DNA from: an uncultured Oscillibacter sp.
Lineage (GTDB): Bacteria; Bacillota; Clostridia; Oscillospirales; Oscillospiraceae
Assembly (NCBI GenBank): GCA_900550685.1
Contig: URTS01000017.1
Location: 1 to 20,440 of the forward strand
Length of the DNA: 20,440 nt
Reading direction: 5' to 3'
How positions within the stretch are numbered: the stretch's first letter is position 1; every line of letters begins with the position of its first letter. Both the position numbers and the translations under genes were made by a program. Below are positions 14,151 through 20,440 of the stretch, piece by piece. The notes beneath the pieces were generated by a model. The model searched no databases and was not told the DNA's origin. It saw only the letters and a program-made list of their open reading frames with translations.

Positions 14151-15131
14151 GTGAAGAAATGTTTGATCCTGTTTTTGATGCTGGCAATGCTGACCGGATG
14201 CGCACCGTCCCATGTCCAGGAGCCGGAGGACGGAAAGCTGCACATCGTGGCTACGGTGTTCCCGGCCTATGACTTTGCCCGGGCTGCCGCCGGAGATCTG
14301 GCGGAGGTGGAGCTGCTGCTGCCGCCGGGAACGGAGAGCCACTCCTATGAGCCCACCCCGGCGGATATCCTGAAGGTGCAGAGCTGCGACCTGTTTTTGT
14401 ATCTGGGCGGCGAGTCCGACCAGTGGGTGGAGACGATTTTGGAGGCGGCGGAGCCCCAGGGAAAGACCCTGGCTATGATCGACTGCGTGGACACCCTGGA
14501 AGAGGAGCACGTGGAGGGGATGCAGGAGGAGGCGGGCCACAGCCATGAGGATCACGATGACCACGATGACCATGACGGGGACGGCCATCTGGGCACCGTG
14601 ACGGAGATCGACGAGCATGTGTGGACCTCTCCGGCCAACGCTGCCGTCCTTACCCGGCGGTTCGGGGAGGAGCTGGCGGCCCTGGACAGCGCCAACGCGG
14701 AGCAGTACCGGGCCAATGCGGAGGCCTACGCGGAGGAGATCGACGCGCTGGATGGGAAGTTCCACGACTTTTTCGACAGTCTGCCGGACCGGACCATCGT
14801 ATTCGGGGACCGGTTTCCCCTGCGGTACTTTGCGGAGGAATTTGACCTGAACTACTATGCGGCATTTCCGGGATGCTCCACCCAGACGGAGCCGTCGGCG
14901 GCTACCATTGCGTTTCTGACGGACAAGGTGAAGGCGGAGCATATCTCTACCGTCTGGTATATCGAGTTTTCCAACCATTTGGTGGCAGACGCCATCGCGG
15001 AGGCCACAGGGGCCGGGACGGCCATGTTCCATACCTGCCACAACGTGTCGCCGGAGGAGCTGGAGCAGGGCGAGACCTATGTGACCATCATGGAGGGCAA
15101 TCTGGAACGGCTGCGGGAGCATCTGACATAA
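14151..15131 (+). CDS. Metal (zinc-type) ABC transporter substrate-binding lipoprotein
   Basis: A 326-residue surface lipoprotein of the cluster A-I (ZnuA/AdcA/PsaA) family that captures a divalent metal. It starts at GTG 14151 (GAGGA 7 bases upstream), with signal peptide and lipobox LTGC (Cys17). His64 in ESHSYEPTP is the first canonical ligand; a His/Asp-rich loop (about 120-146) and DEHVW with His156 follow. At the third ligand site, where ZnuA has His, the sequence reads FGDRFP with Asp220; HTCHN (294-298) is near the C-terminus. The His-rich loop points to zinc, and the ligand change means manganese or another metal is not excluded. No permease or ATPase gene accompanies it here. Confidence 0.9.
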   Translation: MKKCLILFLMLAMLTGCAPSHVQEPEDGKLHIVATVFPAYDFARAAAGDLAEVELLLPPGTESHSYEPTPADILKVQSCDLFLYLGGESDQWVETILEAAEPQGKTLAMIDCVDTLEEEHVEGMQEEAGHSHEDHDDHDDHDGDGHLGTVTEIDEHVWTSPANAAVLTRRFGEELAALDSANAEQYRANAEAYAEEIDALDGKFHDFFDSLPDRTIVFGDRFPLRYFAEEFDLNYYAAFPGCSTQTEPSAATIAFLTDKVKAEHISTVWYIEFSNHLVADAIAEATGAGTAMFHTCHNVSPEELEQGETYVTIMEGNLERLREHLT

Positions 15132-15141
15132 CGACAGCGGA

Positions 15142-15186
15142 AAAGCGCCCCATTTCTTCTCAGGTTGGGAAGAAATGGGGCGCTTT
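15142..15186. terminator. Strong bidirectional terminator
   Basis: A perfect 17-bp stem (AAAGCGCCCCATTTCTT and its complement, 15142-15158 / 15170-15186) with an 11-base loop. The T run is better on the minus strand (CTTTTCC) than on the plus strand (CTTTGTG). It serves the convergent metal-binding protein gene and spmB. Confidence 0.88.
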
Positions 15187-15189
15187 GTG

Positions 15190-15711
15190 TCAGGTACCAA
15201 AGAAAAGACGGACGGTGAGGGCGGCGGCCAGAAAGCCGGTGAAGTCCGCCGCCAGGGCTGCCGGAACGGTGTGGCGGGTGCGGACAACGCCGGCGGAGCC
15301 GAAGTAGACGGCAATGGTGTAGAAGGTGGTTTCCGTGCTGCCCATCATCACGGCGGCCACCCGGCCGATGTAGCTGTCCGGGCCGTGGGTGGTCATAAGG
15401 TCGCTGGCCACGGCCAGAGCGCCGCTGCCGGACACCGGGCGGATCAGCATAAGGGGAACGGTCTCCGGCGGGATGCCCAGCCGCTCCAAAACCGGGGCGC
15501 AGAGAGATGTCAGCAGGTCCATGGCCCCGGAGGCCCGGAACATATTGACGGCGGTGAGAAGGCCCACCAGGGCTGGGATGATGTGGAGGAGGACGGTAAG
15601 GCCGTCCTCCGCGCCCCGGGTCAGGGCGGCGTAGACATTGACCCGCTTTCCCATGCCGCAGGCCGCGGCAGCTGCCAGCAGAAGGGGGAGGATAAGGGCG
15701 CTGAAATTCAC
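15190..15711 (-). CDS. spmB: Spore maturation protein B
   Basis: A 173-residue membrane protein of the nucleoside-recognition/gate-domain family. In B. subtilis SpmA and SpmB are needed for spore core dehydration and heat resistance; their transport role is not established. Landmarks are the conserved IRPVSGSGAL, DSYIGRVAAVMMGSTETTFYT and a hydrophobic C-terminus. The start is GTG at 15711, overlapping the spmA stop (GTGA), which implies coupled translation. The longer open frame upstream overlaps spmA and is not used. It ends four bases before the shared terminator. Confidence 0.93.
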   Translation of the reverse strand: MNFSALILPLLLAAAAACGMGKRVNVYAALTRGAEDGLTVLLHIIPALVGLLTAVNMFRASGAMDLLTSLCAPVLERLGIPPETVPLMLIRPVSGSGALAVASDLMTTHGPDSYIGRVAAVMMGSTETTFYTIAVYFGSAGVVRTRHTVPAALAADFTGFLAAALTVRLFFGT

Positions 15712-16292
15712 AGGTGGCCCCCCTTCCGGCGGGAGAGGAGGCGGGCGGTGAGAAGGCCGACGGTAACGGAGGCAAGGGAGCTGACCCACACGGCGGGAAG
15801 AATGTCGAAGGGGGCGGCGCTGCCGCAGACGGCCCGGACGGAGGCCACCGTGGTGGGCAGCAGCTGGATGGAGGCGGTGTTCAGCACCACCAGAAGGCAC
15901 AGCTCATCGCTGGCGGTGCCGCCGCAGCCCCGGGCCATCCGGCAGGCGGCCTGAATGCCCAGGGGCGTGGCGGCGTTGCCCAGCCCCAGGAGATTGGCGG
16001 AGACGTTGGCGGAAACGGCGGCCAGGGTCTCCGCGTCACGGCTGGCCTGGGGCAGGAGGCGGCGCAGCAGGGGACGGAAAAGGGCCGCGAGCTTCTGGGA
16101 GATGCCGCAGGCATTGAGAATTTCCATAACGCCGCTCCAAAGACAGAGGATACCCGCCATGGAGAAGCTCAGTTCCACGGCGGACTGGGCACCGTTCAGG
16201 GCGGCAGAGGCCACCGCGTCCAGATTTCCGGTGCAGAGACCGCAGAAAAGGGAGAGGATCACCATGCCTGCCCAAATCCAAGACATTGCCAT
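15708..16292 (-). CDS. spmA: Spore maturation protein A
   Basis: A 194-residue polytopic membrane protein, the partner of SpmB. Characteristic stretches are the N-terminal MSWIWAGMVILS helix, the GAQSAVELSFSMAGILCLWSG segment, the gate-domain motif NLLGLGNAATPLGIQA and LNTASIQLLPTTVASVR. AGGAG lies 12 bases before the ATG at 16292, a rather long spacing; a second ATG two codons further in is also possible. I could not recognise a sigma-E or sigma-G promoter upstream. The gene diverges from the abrB-like regulator across 139 bases that contain a perfect palindrome. Presence of spmAB supports an endospore-forming host. Confidence 0.94.
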   Translation of the reverse strand: MAMSWIWAGMVILSLFCGLCTGNLDAVASAALNGAQSAVELSFSMAGILCLWSGVMEILNACGISQKLAALFRPLLRRLLPQASRDAETLAAVSANVSANLLGLGNAATPLGIQAACRMARGCGGTASDELCLLVVLNTASIQLLPTTVASVRAVCGSAAPFDILPAVWVSSLASVTVGLLTARLLSRRKGGHL

Positions 16293-16346
16293 ATTTTTAC
16301 AACACTCCTACAGTTTTTTGACCAAAAAGTAAGAAAATGGAAACAA

Positions 16347-16376
16347 TTGACAAAGCACAGTTTACTGTGCTAAACT
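16347..16376 (+). promoter_or_regulatory. abrB-like gene promoter with a palindrome in the spacer
   Basis: Consensus -35 TTGACA (16347-16352), 18-base spacer, -10-like TAAACT (16371-16376). The spacer is almost filled by the perfect inverted repeat AGCACAGTTTACTGTGCT (16354-16371, 8-2-8). A protein bound there would block the promoter and could also affect spmA on the other side. The most economical guess is autoregulation by the AbrB-like protein or control by another dimeric repressor. Confidence 0.65.
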
Positions 16377-16390
16377 ATGCTTATTAGGGT

Positions 16391-16407
16391 TGGGATTGGG
16401 AATCCCA
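16391..16407 (+). repeat. Hairpin in the abrB leader
   Basis: TGGGATT-GGG-AATCCCA is a perfect 7-bp inverted repeat with a 3-base loop, about 25 bases before the abrB start codon and near the transcription start. It could be an RNA hairpin or a second operator. Confidence 0.5.
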
Positions 16408-16431
16408 GAGTTCGAGAGAGAGGGGAATCGA

Positions 16432-16695
16432 ATGAAATCAACGGGAATCGTCAGAAGGGTGGACGAGCTGGGACGCATTGTGCTGCCCATCGAGATGCGG
16501 CGTACGCTGGACATTGCGGAAAAGGATGCACTGGAAATCTATGTGGACGGGGCTTCCGTTATTCTGAAAAAATACAAGCCCAGCTGTATTTTTTGCGACG
16601 CCACCAGGAGCGTTACGATGTTCAAGGGCAAAAATGTATGTCCCAGGTGCCTGAAGGAGCTGAAAGGGCTGACTTTGGGCGAGAACACCAACTGA
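16432..16695 (+). CDS. AbrB/SpoVT-family transition-state regulator with C-terminal zinc ribbon
   Basis: An 87-residue DNA-binding protein. Residues 1-49 (MKSTGIVRRVDELGRIVLPI through LEIYVD to ILKKYKP) are nearly the same as the swapped-hairpin AbrB DNA-binding domain of Bacillus. AbrB-type proteins are global repressors of stationary-phase and sporulation genes. In place of the AbrB multimerisation domain there is a short zinc-ribbon-like tail: Cys52-x2-Cys55 and Cys70-x2-Cys73. This short form is common in Clostridia. The start at 16432 has AGAGGGGA upstream; the longer frame from 16390 runs through the leader hairpin. Placement divergent to spmAB fits a role at the onset of sporulation. 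Confidence 0.92.
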   Translation: MKSTGIVRRVDELGRIVLPIEMRRTLDIAEKDALEIYVDGASVILKKYKPSCIFCDATRSVTMFKGKNVCPRCLKELKGLTLGENTN

Positions 16696-16696
16696 A

Positions 16697-16845
16697 TGGC
16701 AGCCGGCGCTTTTTGGCCGGGACTGTCAGCAGAGAACCGATGATCCCCGCTATGCGGTTTGCTGCATAGAGGGGATCATTCTGCCGGGAGAGGGAAATGT
16801 CCGGGGGACCGGTGAATAAAGGGCGGGACCGGCATCGCTGCCCAA
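16697..16845 (+). ncRNA. Candidate structured RNA downstream of abrB
   Basis: The 198 bases between abrB and the response regulator hold no gene but strong secondary structure. A 16-bp hairpin with one mismatch occupies 16740-16755 / 16764-16779. It can be enclosed by CCGGGAC pairing with GTCCGGG (one bulge) and by an outer GGCAGC/GCTGCC pair near 16697 and 16841. A terminator follows at 16849-16889. The nested layout, with an outer stem, an open central part and an apical hairpin, is suggestive of a regulatory RNA of 6S-like shape, but I see no promoter and no diagnostic sequence. It could simply be a structured abrB 3' UTR. Confidence 0.3.
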
Positions 16846-16848
16846 GAG

Positions 16849-16889
16849 AAAACTGCGTGGAGACCAAACGGTTTCCACGCAGTTTTTTT
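16849..16889. terminator. Bidirectional terminator between abrB region and response regulator
   Basis: A perfect 13-bp stem AAAACTGCGTGGA / TCCACGCAGTTTT with a 12-base loop, seven T on the plus strand and four T on the minus strand. It closes both the abrB transcript and the two-component operon. Confidence 0.93.
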
Positions 16890-16893
16890 GCGG

Positions 16894-17604
16894 TCAGCTT
16901 TCGGATTCCGCCATGCGGTAGCCTACGCCAACCTCTGTGAAGAGGTATTCCGGAGAGGCGGGGTTCTTCTCAATTTTCCGGCGGATGTTGGCCATGTTGA
17001 CCCGGAGGATCTGGTTGTCTCCGCTGGCCCGGGGGCCCCACAGCTCCTTGATGATGTAGTCATAGGTCAGGACCCGGCCGGCGTGCTTGCCCAGAAGGGC
17101 CACGATGCGGAATTCGCTGAGGGTCAGCTTGGCATTTTCGCCCCGGATAAGGACCTGGTGCTTATTGTAATCGATGGTCAGCTCCCCTACGGTGTAGGTG
17201 CCCTGCTGGGCGATCTCGCTGTTGCCGGAAGAGGTGCGGGTATGGCGGATGGCCGTCCGCACCCGGGCCAGCAGCTCATCGGTGCCGAAGGGCTTGGTCA
17301 GGTAGTCGTCGGCTCCCAGGTCCAGAGCGGAGACCTTGTCCTGCTCGTGGGACCGGGCGGAGACCACCACCACCGGCAGCGTGGACCAGCTGCGAAGCTG
17401 GCGCAGAATGTCCAGACCGTCCATATCAGGCAGGCCCAGGTCCAGGATCACCAGGTCCGGACAGTGAGAGGAGATCATGGACATGGCCTCGGCACCGTTG
17501 CTGGCCCGCATGGCCTCATAGCCATTGGCGGTGAGAATGGTGGAGATGAAGTGGGCGATGCTCTTTTCATCCTCAATGACCAGGATTTTTTCACGGATAT
17601 TCAT
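16894..17604 (-). CDS. kdpE: KdpE-like OmpR-family response regulator
   Basis: A 236-residue two-domain regulator. The receiver has the acidic pair Glu11-Asp12, phosphoacceptor Asp55 in VILDLGLPD, and Lys104 in LTKPFG. The C-terminal winged helix (about 135-232) has LTLSEFRIVALLGKHAGRVL and the KdpE-like segment YIIKELWGPRASGDNQILRV, followed by NIRRKIEKNP. KdpE normally activates the potassium pump operon kdpFABC, but none of those genes is in this window, so its target is unknown. The ATG overlaps the kinase stop codon (ATGA), which gives coupled synthesis of the pair. The kdpE name reflects similarity, not proven function. Confidence 0.9.
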   Translation of the reverse strand: MNIREKILVIEDEKSIAHFISTILTANGYEAMRASNGAEAMSMISSHCPDLVILDLGLPDMDGLDILRQLRSWSTLPVVVVSARSHEQDKVSALDLGADDYLTKPFGTDELLARVRTAIRHTRTSSGNSEIAQQGTYTVGELTIDYNKHQVLIRGENAKLTLSEFRIVALLGKHAGRVLTYDYIIKELWGPRASGDNQILRVNMANIRRKIEKNPASPEYLFTEVGVGYRMAESES

Positions 17605-18695
17605 ACGGTTTCCTCCTTGGAAAGGGGCAGACAGAAGATGAATTCTGCGCCGTCCCCGGTATTGCGGGCGGTAAGGTGTCCGCCGTGGGCTTTGACAATG
17701 GCATTGCAGACGGACAGCCCCAGGCCCATGTTGCGCTTGCCGTCGCCGGTGGGACCGGCGGAATGGCGGATGGAATAATCGAAGAGGTGGGGCAGCAGCG
17801 CAGGGGGGATGCCCTGCCCGTTGTCACGGACGGAGAAGGCGGCAAGGCCGTCTTCCGTTTTGCTGACGCTGAGGTGGATGGCGGTGGTGGTGACACCGTG
17901 GACAACAGCGTTTTCAATCAGGTTGGAGAGGACCTGCTCAATGAGGATGGGGTCCATGGGGACCATCAGCAGCTCATCCGGGACATTTACCGTGAACTGG
18001 ATGTCCGGCAGGCGCTTATGGGCTTTTTGAATGGCTTCGGCCAGAACTTCCTCCGCGGGCTCCGGCCGGGTGGTCAGCTCCGCCTGGTCACCGCCGATGC
18101 GGGTGATGGACAGCAGATTCTCCACCACGCGGATCAGCCACTGGGCCTCCTGTTTGACGTCCTGAAGCAGGGTGCGGCGGTCCTCAAGGGAGAGGTCGGG
18201 ATTGTCCAGCACGGCAGAGGTAGAGCCGATGATGGAGGTGAGGGGGGTGCGGATATCGTGGGAAACGGAGCGCAGCAGATCGGCGCGCATCCGGATCTTT
18301 TCGTTTTCCATGCGCAGCTTATCCAGCTGGCGGGTCTTGGTGGTGAGGGTGGAGGTGATGATGGAGACGCTGAGAAAGGTGAGAAAGGACAGGGGATAGC
18401 CGGTGATGGTGAGGTTAAAGGCCCAGAAGGGGTATGTAAAAAAGTAGTTGACGGCGATGACACCCAGCACCGCGGATAAAAGACCCCAGAAATAGCCGGT
18501 GGTGAGCCAGGAGGTCAGGAGGACCGTCAGCACAAAGACGGGCATGGAGAAGCCGGCGCTGGGCTCCAGGCGCTGAAGCAGGATGCAGAAGGCCACGGCC
18601 ACGAGAAGGATCAAAAATGTGGTTCTCAGATCACGCATGGAAAAGGAAAACAGGTCTGAGAAACGGGGGGATTTACGATTGGCAGATGGACGCAT
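17601..18695 (-). CDS. KdpD-like sensor histidine kinase lacking the N-terminal KdpD domains
   Basis: A 364-residue membrane kinase. Four membrane segments (about 24-41, 51-67, 69-89, 94-115) form a DUF4118 module, followed by a dimerisation helix with the phosphoacceptor His146 in SVSHDIRTPLTS. The catalytic domain has the N box LSNLIENAVVHG, the G1 box DNGQGIPP and the G2 box NMGLGLSV. Full KdpD proteins are near 900 residues, with a cytoplasmic Walker-type sensor domain and a universal-stress domain; both are absent. This corresponds to the C-terminal half alone, as seen in several Firmicutes. AAAGGAGG sits 5 bases before the ATG at 18695. It is first in the two-gene operon. Confidence 0.9.
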   Translation of the reverse strand: MRPSANRKSPRFSDLFSFSMRDLRTTFLILLVAVAFCILLQRLEPSAGFSMPVFVLTVLLTSWLTTGYFWGLLSAVLGVIAVNYFFTYPFWAFNLTITGYPLSFLTFLSVSIITSTLTTKTRQLDKLRMENEKIRMRADLLRSVSHDIRTPLTSIIGSTSAVLDNPDLSLEDRRTLLQDVKQEAQWLIRVVENLLSITRIGGDQAELTTRPEPAEEVLAEAIQKAHKRLPDIQFTVNVPDELLMVPMDPILIEQVLSNLIENAVVHGVTTTAIHLSVSKTEDGLAAFSVRDNGQGIPPALLPHLFDYSIRHSAGPTGDGKRNMGLGLSVCNAIVKAHGGHLTARNTGDGAEFIFCLPLSKEETV

Positions 18696-18764
18696 AGAGG
18701 CCTCCTTTGGACGGCGGGCAGGGTGGCGGAAGAAAGCTCCGCACCAGTCCGGCCCGCTGTATTC

Positions 18765-18773
18765 AGTATAGCA
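18765..18773 (-). promoter_or_regulatory. Extended -10 promoter of the kinase-regulator operon
   Basis: Minus strand TGC-TATACT (18773-18765) is an extended -10 element about 70 bases before the kinase start codon. No recognisable -35 is present, as is usual for extended -10 promoters. Confidence 0.45.
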
Positions 18774-18814
18774 GACTGCGCGTTAAGGCGGCGCTAAAAA
18801 ATGAGAGAAAGCAG

Positions 18815-18839
18815 AAGGATGCACGGAATTGTGCACCTT
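18815..18839. repeat. Inverted repeat between kinase and terminase genes
   Basis: AAGG-A-TGCAC and GTGCACCTT form a 9-bp stem with one bulged A around a 6-base loop. It lies between the divergent kinase and terminase genes. It may be an operator or a transcript hairpin; I see no second copy that would mark it as an attachment site. Confidence 0.35.
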
Positions 18840-18865
18840 TTCCGGGAAACGGCGGGGGAGATGGA

Positions 18866-19339
18866 ATGGAGGGGATACAGTTGAGAGAAAAGCAGGAGGA
18901 CGGCCGGTTCTGCCGGGCCTATCTCCGCACCATGGACCCGGAGCAGGCCGCAGCGGAGGTGGGCCGCAGGGACGGCTATACTATGCTGGCAAAGCGGGCT
19001 ACCCAGCAGAAGCTGGAACAGATGCGCTGCGCGGCGGCGGACCAGCTGAAGCGGGAGGATGTGCTGCGGCAGCTGGCGCGGCTGGCTTTCGGCCGGGTGG
19101 ACGACGCCGTGCGGCTGGCGCTGTGCCGGGGCGAGGTGGAGATCAGCGGTCTGGAGCTGTCGGCCATATCCGAGTTAAGAGTAGCAGAAAAGGGCGTGGA
19201 GGTCAAGCTGGTGGACCGGGTGCGGGCGCTGGAGACACTGTGGAAGCTGCTGGATGCCGGGGAGCCCCAGGGCAGCGACCCGCTGTATCAGGCATTGACG
19301 GAGCTTGGCCGGGAGCCGGAGGAGCCCCATGGGGAATGA
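18866..19339 (+). CDS. Phage terminase small subunit
   Basis: A 157-residue protein of the terminase small-subunit (PBSX/SPP1-type) family, which binds phage DNA and feeds it to the large subunit for packaging. The N-terminal helix-turn-helix region includes REKQEDGRFCRAYL and PEQAAAEVGRRDGY; the following helices LKREDVLRQLARLAFGRVDD and the C-terminal VEVKLVDRVRALETLWKLLD are typical. ATG 18866 has GGGGAG about 5 bases upstream, but a TTG at 18881 with GGAGG at 18868-18872 is an equally good start and would remove five residues. It overlaps the large-subunit gene by 11 bases. Base composition matches the rest of the chromosome. Confidence 0.85.
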   Translation: MEGIQLREKQEDGRFCRAYLRTMDPEQAAAEVGRRDGYTMLAKRATQQKLEQMRCAAADQLKREDVLRQLARLAFGRVDDAVRLALCRGEVEISGLELSAISELRVAEKGVEVKLVDRVRALETLWKLLDAGEPQGSDPLYQALTELGREPEEPHGE

Positions 19340-20440
19340 GGCGTTCCGCTTTTCCCCCAAGCAGCGGCAGGTGCTGACCTGGTGGCGGCGGGGGCAGTGG
19401 CAGGCCATCATCTGCGATGGGGCTGTCCGCAGCGGAAAAACATTCTGCATGGGACTGTCCTTTTTCCTGTGGGCCCAGCACGATTTCAGCGGGCGGCAGT
19501 TCGCCCTGTGCGGCAAGACGGTGGGGGCCCTGCGGCGGAACCTTTTGACGGAGCTGCTCCCCAGCCTGCGGCGGATCGGCATGGAGGTGCAGGAAAACCG
19601 CTCTGCCAACACGCTGACGGTGGTTTACGCCGGGCACAGGAACCAGTTTCTGCTGTTTGGCGGGAAGGACGCTTCCAGCGCGGCGCTGATCCAGGGCAGC
19701 ACCCTGGCGGGACTGCTGCTGGATGAGACGGCGCTGATGCCTAGGTCCTTTGTGGAGCAGGCGGTGGCCCGGTGCAGTGTCCGGGGCAGTAAGCTGTGGT
19801 TCAACTGCAACCCGGAGGGGCCGGAGCACTGGTTCTACAAGGAATGGATCGAAAAGGCGGAAAGCCGGGGCGCCCTGCGGCTGCATTTTACCATGGAGGA
19901 TAATCCCGGACTGCCGCCGGAGATCCGGCAGCGGTATGAGCGGCTGTACACCGGCGTTTTCTACCGGCGGTTCGTGCTGGGGGAATGGGCGGCGGCCCAG
20001 GGGCTGGTGTACGACTTCTTTGACCCGGCCAGGGATGCGGCGGAGGTGCCGGAGGGGCCTTTTTCCGCCTGGCGGGTGTCCGTGGATTACGGGACGGTGA
20101 ATCCGCTGTCCATGGGGCTCTGGGGACAGAAGAACGGCGTGTGGTACCGGGTGGAGGAGGCCTATTACGACTCCCGCAGGGAAGGACGGCAGAAAACCGA
20201 CGCAGAATATGCCGACCTGCTGGAACAGCTGGCGGCGGGCCGGGAGATCCAGCGGGTGATCGTGGACCCGTCGGCGGCCAGCTTCATCGAGACCCTGCGG
20301 CAGCGGGGCTGGCGGGTAAAGAAGGCCAACAACGATGTGGCTGACGGCATCCGGGTGACGGCGGATCTGCTGCGGCAGAGGCGGATCGTGCTGTGTAATA
20401 CCTGCCGGGACTGTCTGCGGGAGATGGCGCTGTACTGCTG
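19329..20440 (+). CDS. Phage terminase large subunit, C-terminus cut off by the window edge
   Basis: The first 370 codons are open and run off the right edge. It is the packaging motor that hydrolyses ATP to fill phage heads and cuts the DNA. The ATPase domain has a Walker A variant GAVRSGKT at residues 31-38 and Walker B LLLDE ending at Glu133. A coupling-type motif FNCNPEGP lies at 158-165. The nuclease domain begins near residue 245 with VSVDYGT (Asp253) and continues with VIVDPSA (Asp313), the acidic metal ligands of the RNase H-like fold. This is the PBSX/Terminase_6 arrangement. The ATG at 19329 lies inside the end of the small-subunit gene, so translation is coupled. No stop or frameshift is seen, so the gene appears intact up to the edge. 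Confidence 0.9.
   Translation, partial: MGNEAFRFSPKQRQVLTWWRRGQWQAIICDGAVRSGKTFCMGLSFFLWAQHDFSGRQFALCGKTVGALRRNLLTELLPSLRRIGMEVQENRSANTLTVVYAGHRNQFLLFGGKDASSAALIQGSTLAGLLLDETALMPRSFVEQAVARCSVRGSKLWFNCNPEGPEHWFYKEWIEKAESRGALRLHFTMEDNPGLPPEIRQRYERLYTGVFYRRFVLGEWAAAQGLVYDFFDPARDAAEVPEGPFSAWRVSVDYGTVNPLSMGLWGQKNGVWYRVEEAYYDSRREGRQKTDAEYADLLEQLAAGREIQRVIVDPSAASFIETLRQRGWRVKKANNDVADGIRVTADLLRQRRIVLCNTCRDCLREMALYC

Noticed and set aside
18815..18839. Inverted repeat considered as a phage attachment site
   Set aside because: No tRNA gene, integrase or second copy is visible within the window, so an att assignment has no support.

Overview
The window is GC-rich DNA with strong Shine-Dalgarno sites. 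It carries an alanine-type T-box leader, an AbrB/SpoVT-type regulator, spore-maturation genes spmA and spmB, a DUF896 (YnzC-like) protein and YlmH. Together these point to a spore-forming, high-GC member of the Clostridia, most likely Oscillospiraceae (Flavonifractor/Oscillibacter-like). This placement is by family knowledge and was not tested by database search.

Left part (1-6100). A truncated lipoprotein gene (minus strand) diverges from uppP (undecaprenyl-diphosphate phosphatase), which is followed by an FtsK/SpoIIIE DNA translocase that ends at a strong terminator. A textbook promoter then drives a T-box riboswitch whose predicted specifier is GCC (Ala). The riboswitch controls a class I aminotransferase and a directly abutting small Dabb-fold protein.

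Middle (6100-14100). A small MGMT-like protein (minus) diverges from a tightly coupled trio: Nudix hydrolase, DUF3783 and DUF523. Uridine kinase (minus) diverges from a membrane protein with an N-terminal zinc ribbon and two extracytoplasmic SH3b domains. Next is a likely operon of an ABC exporter half-transporter, the S4-domain protein YlmH, a DUF896 protein and a PepD-type dipeptidase, closed by a terminator.

Right part (14100-20440). A metal-binding ABC lipoprotein (ZnuA/AdcA type) sits behind a promoter whose start site is covered by a Fur-family palindrome. Convergent to it are spmA-spmB (minus), which diverge from an AbrB-family gene carrying a C-terminal zinc ribbon; a perfect 8-2-8 palindrome lies in the shared upstream region, inside the abrB promoter spacer. 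The abrB gene is followed by about 190 bp with strong hairpins and a terminator, a possible structured RNA. A KdpD/KdpE-like two-component pair (minus) lacks the KdpD N-terminal sensor region. Divergent from it, small and large terminase genes start a phage or phage-like packaging module that runs off the right edge.

Most of the window is ordinary chromosomal housekeeping content. I did not find a clear new defence or mobile system. The points most worth a second look are the alanine T-box on an aminotransferase, the abrB downstream RNA candidate, the abrB/spmA operator, the Fur-family site on the metal-binding protein gene, the truncated Kdp pair and the integrase-less start of a phage module.
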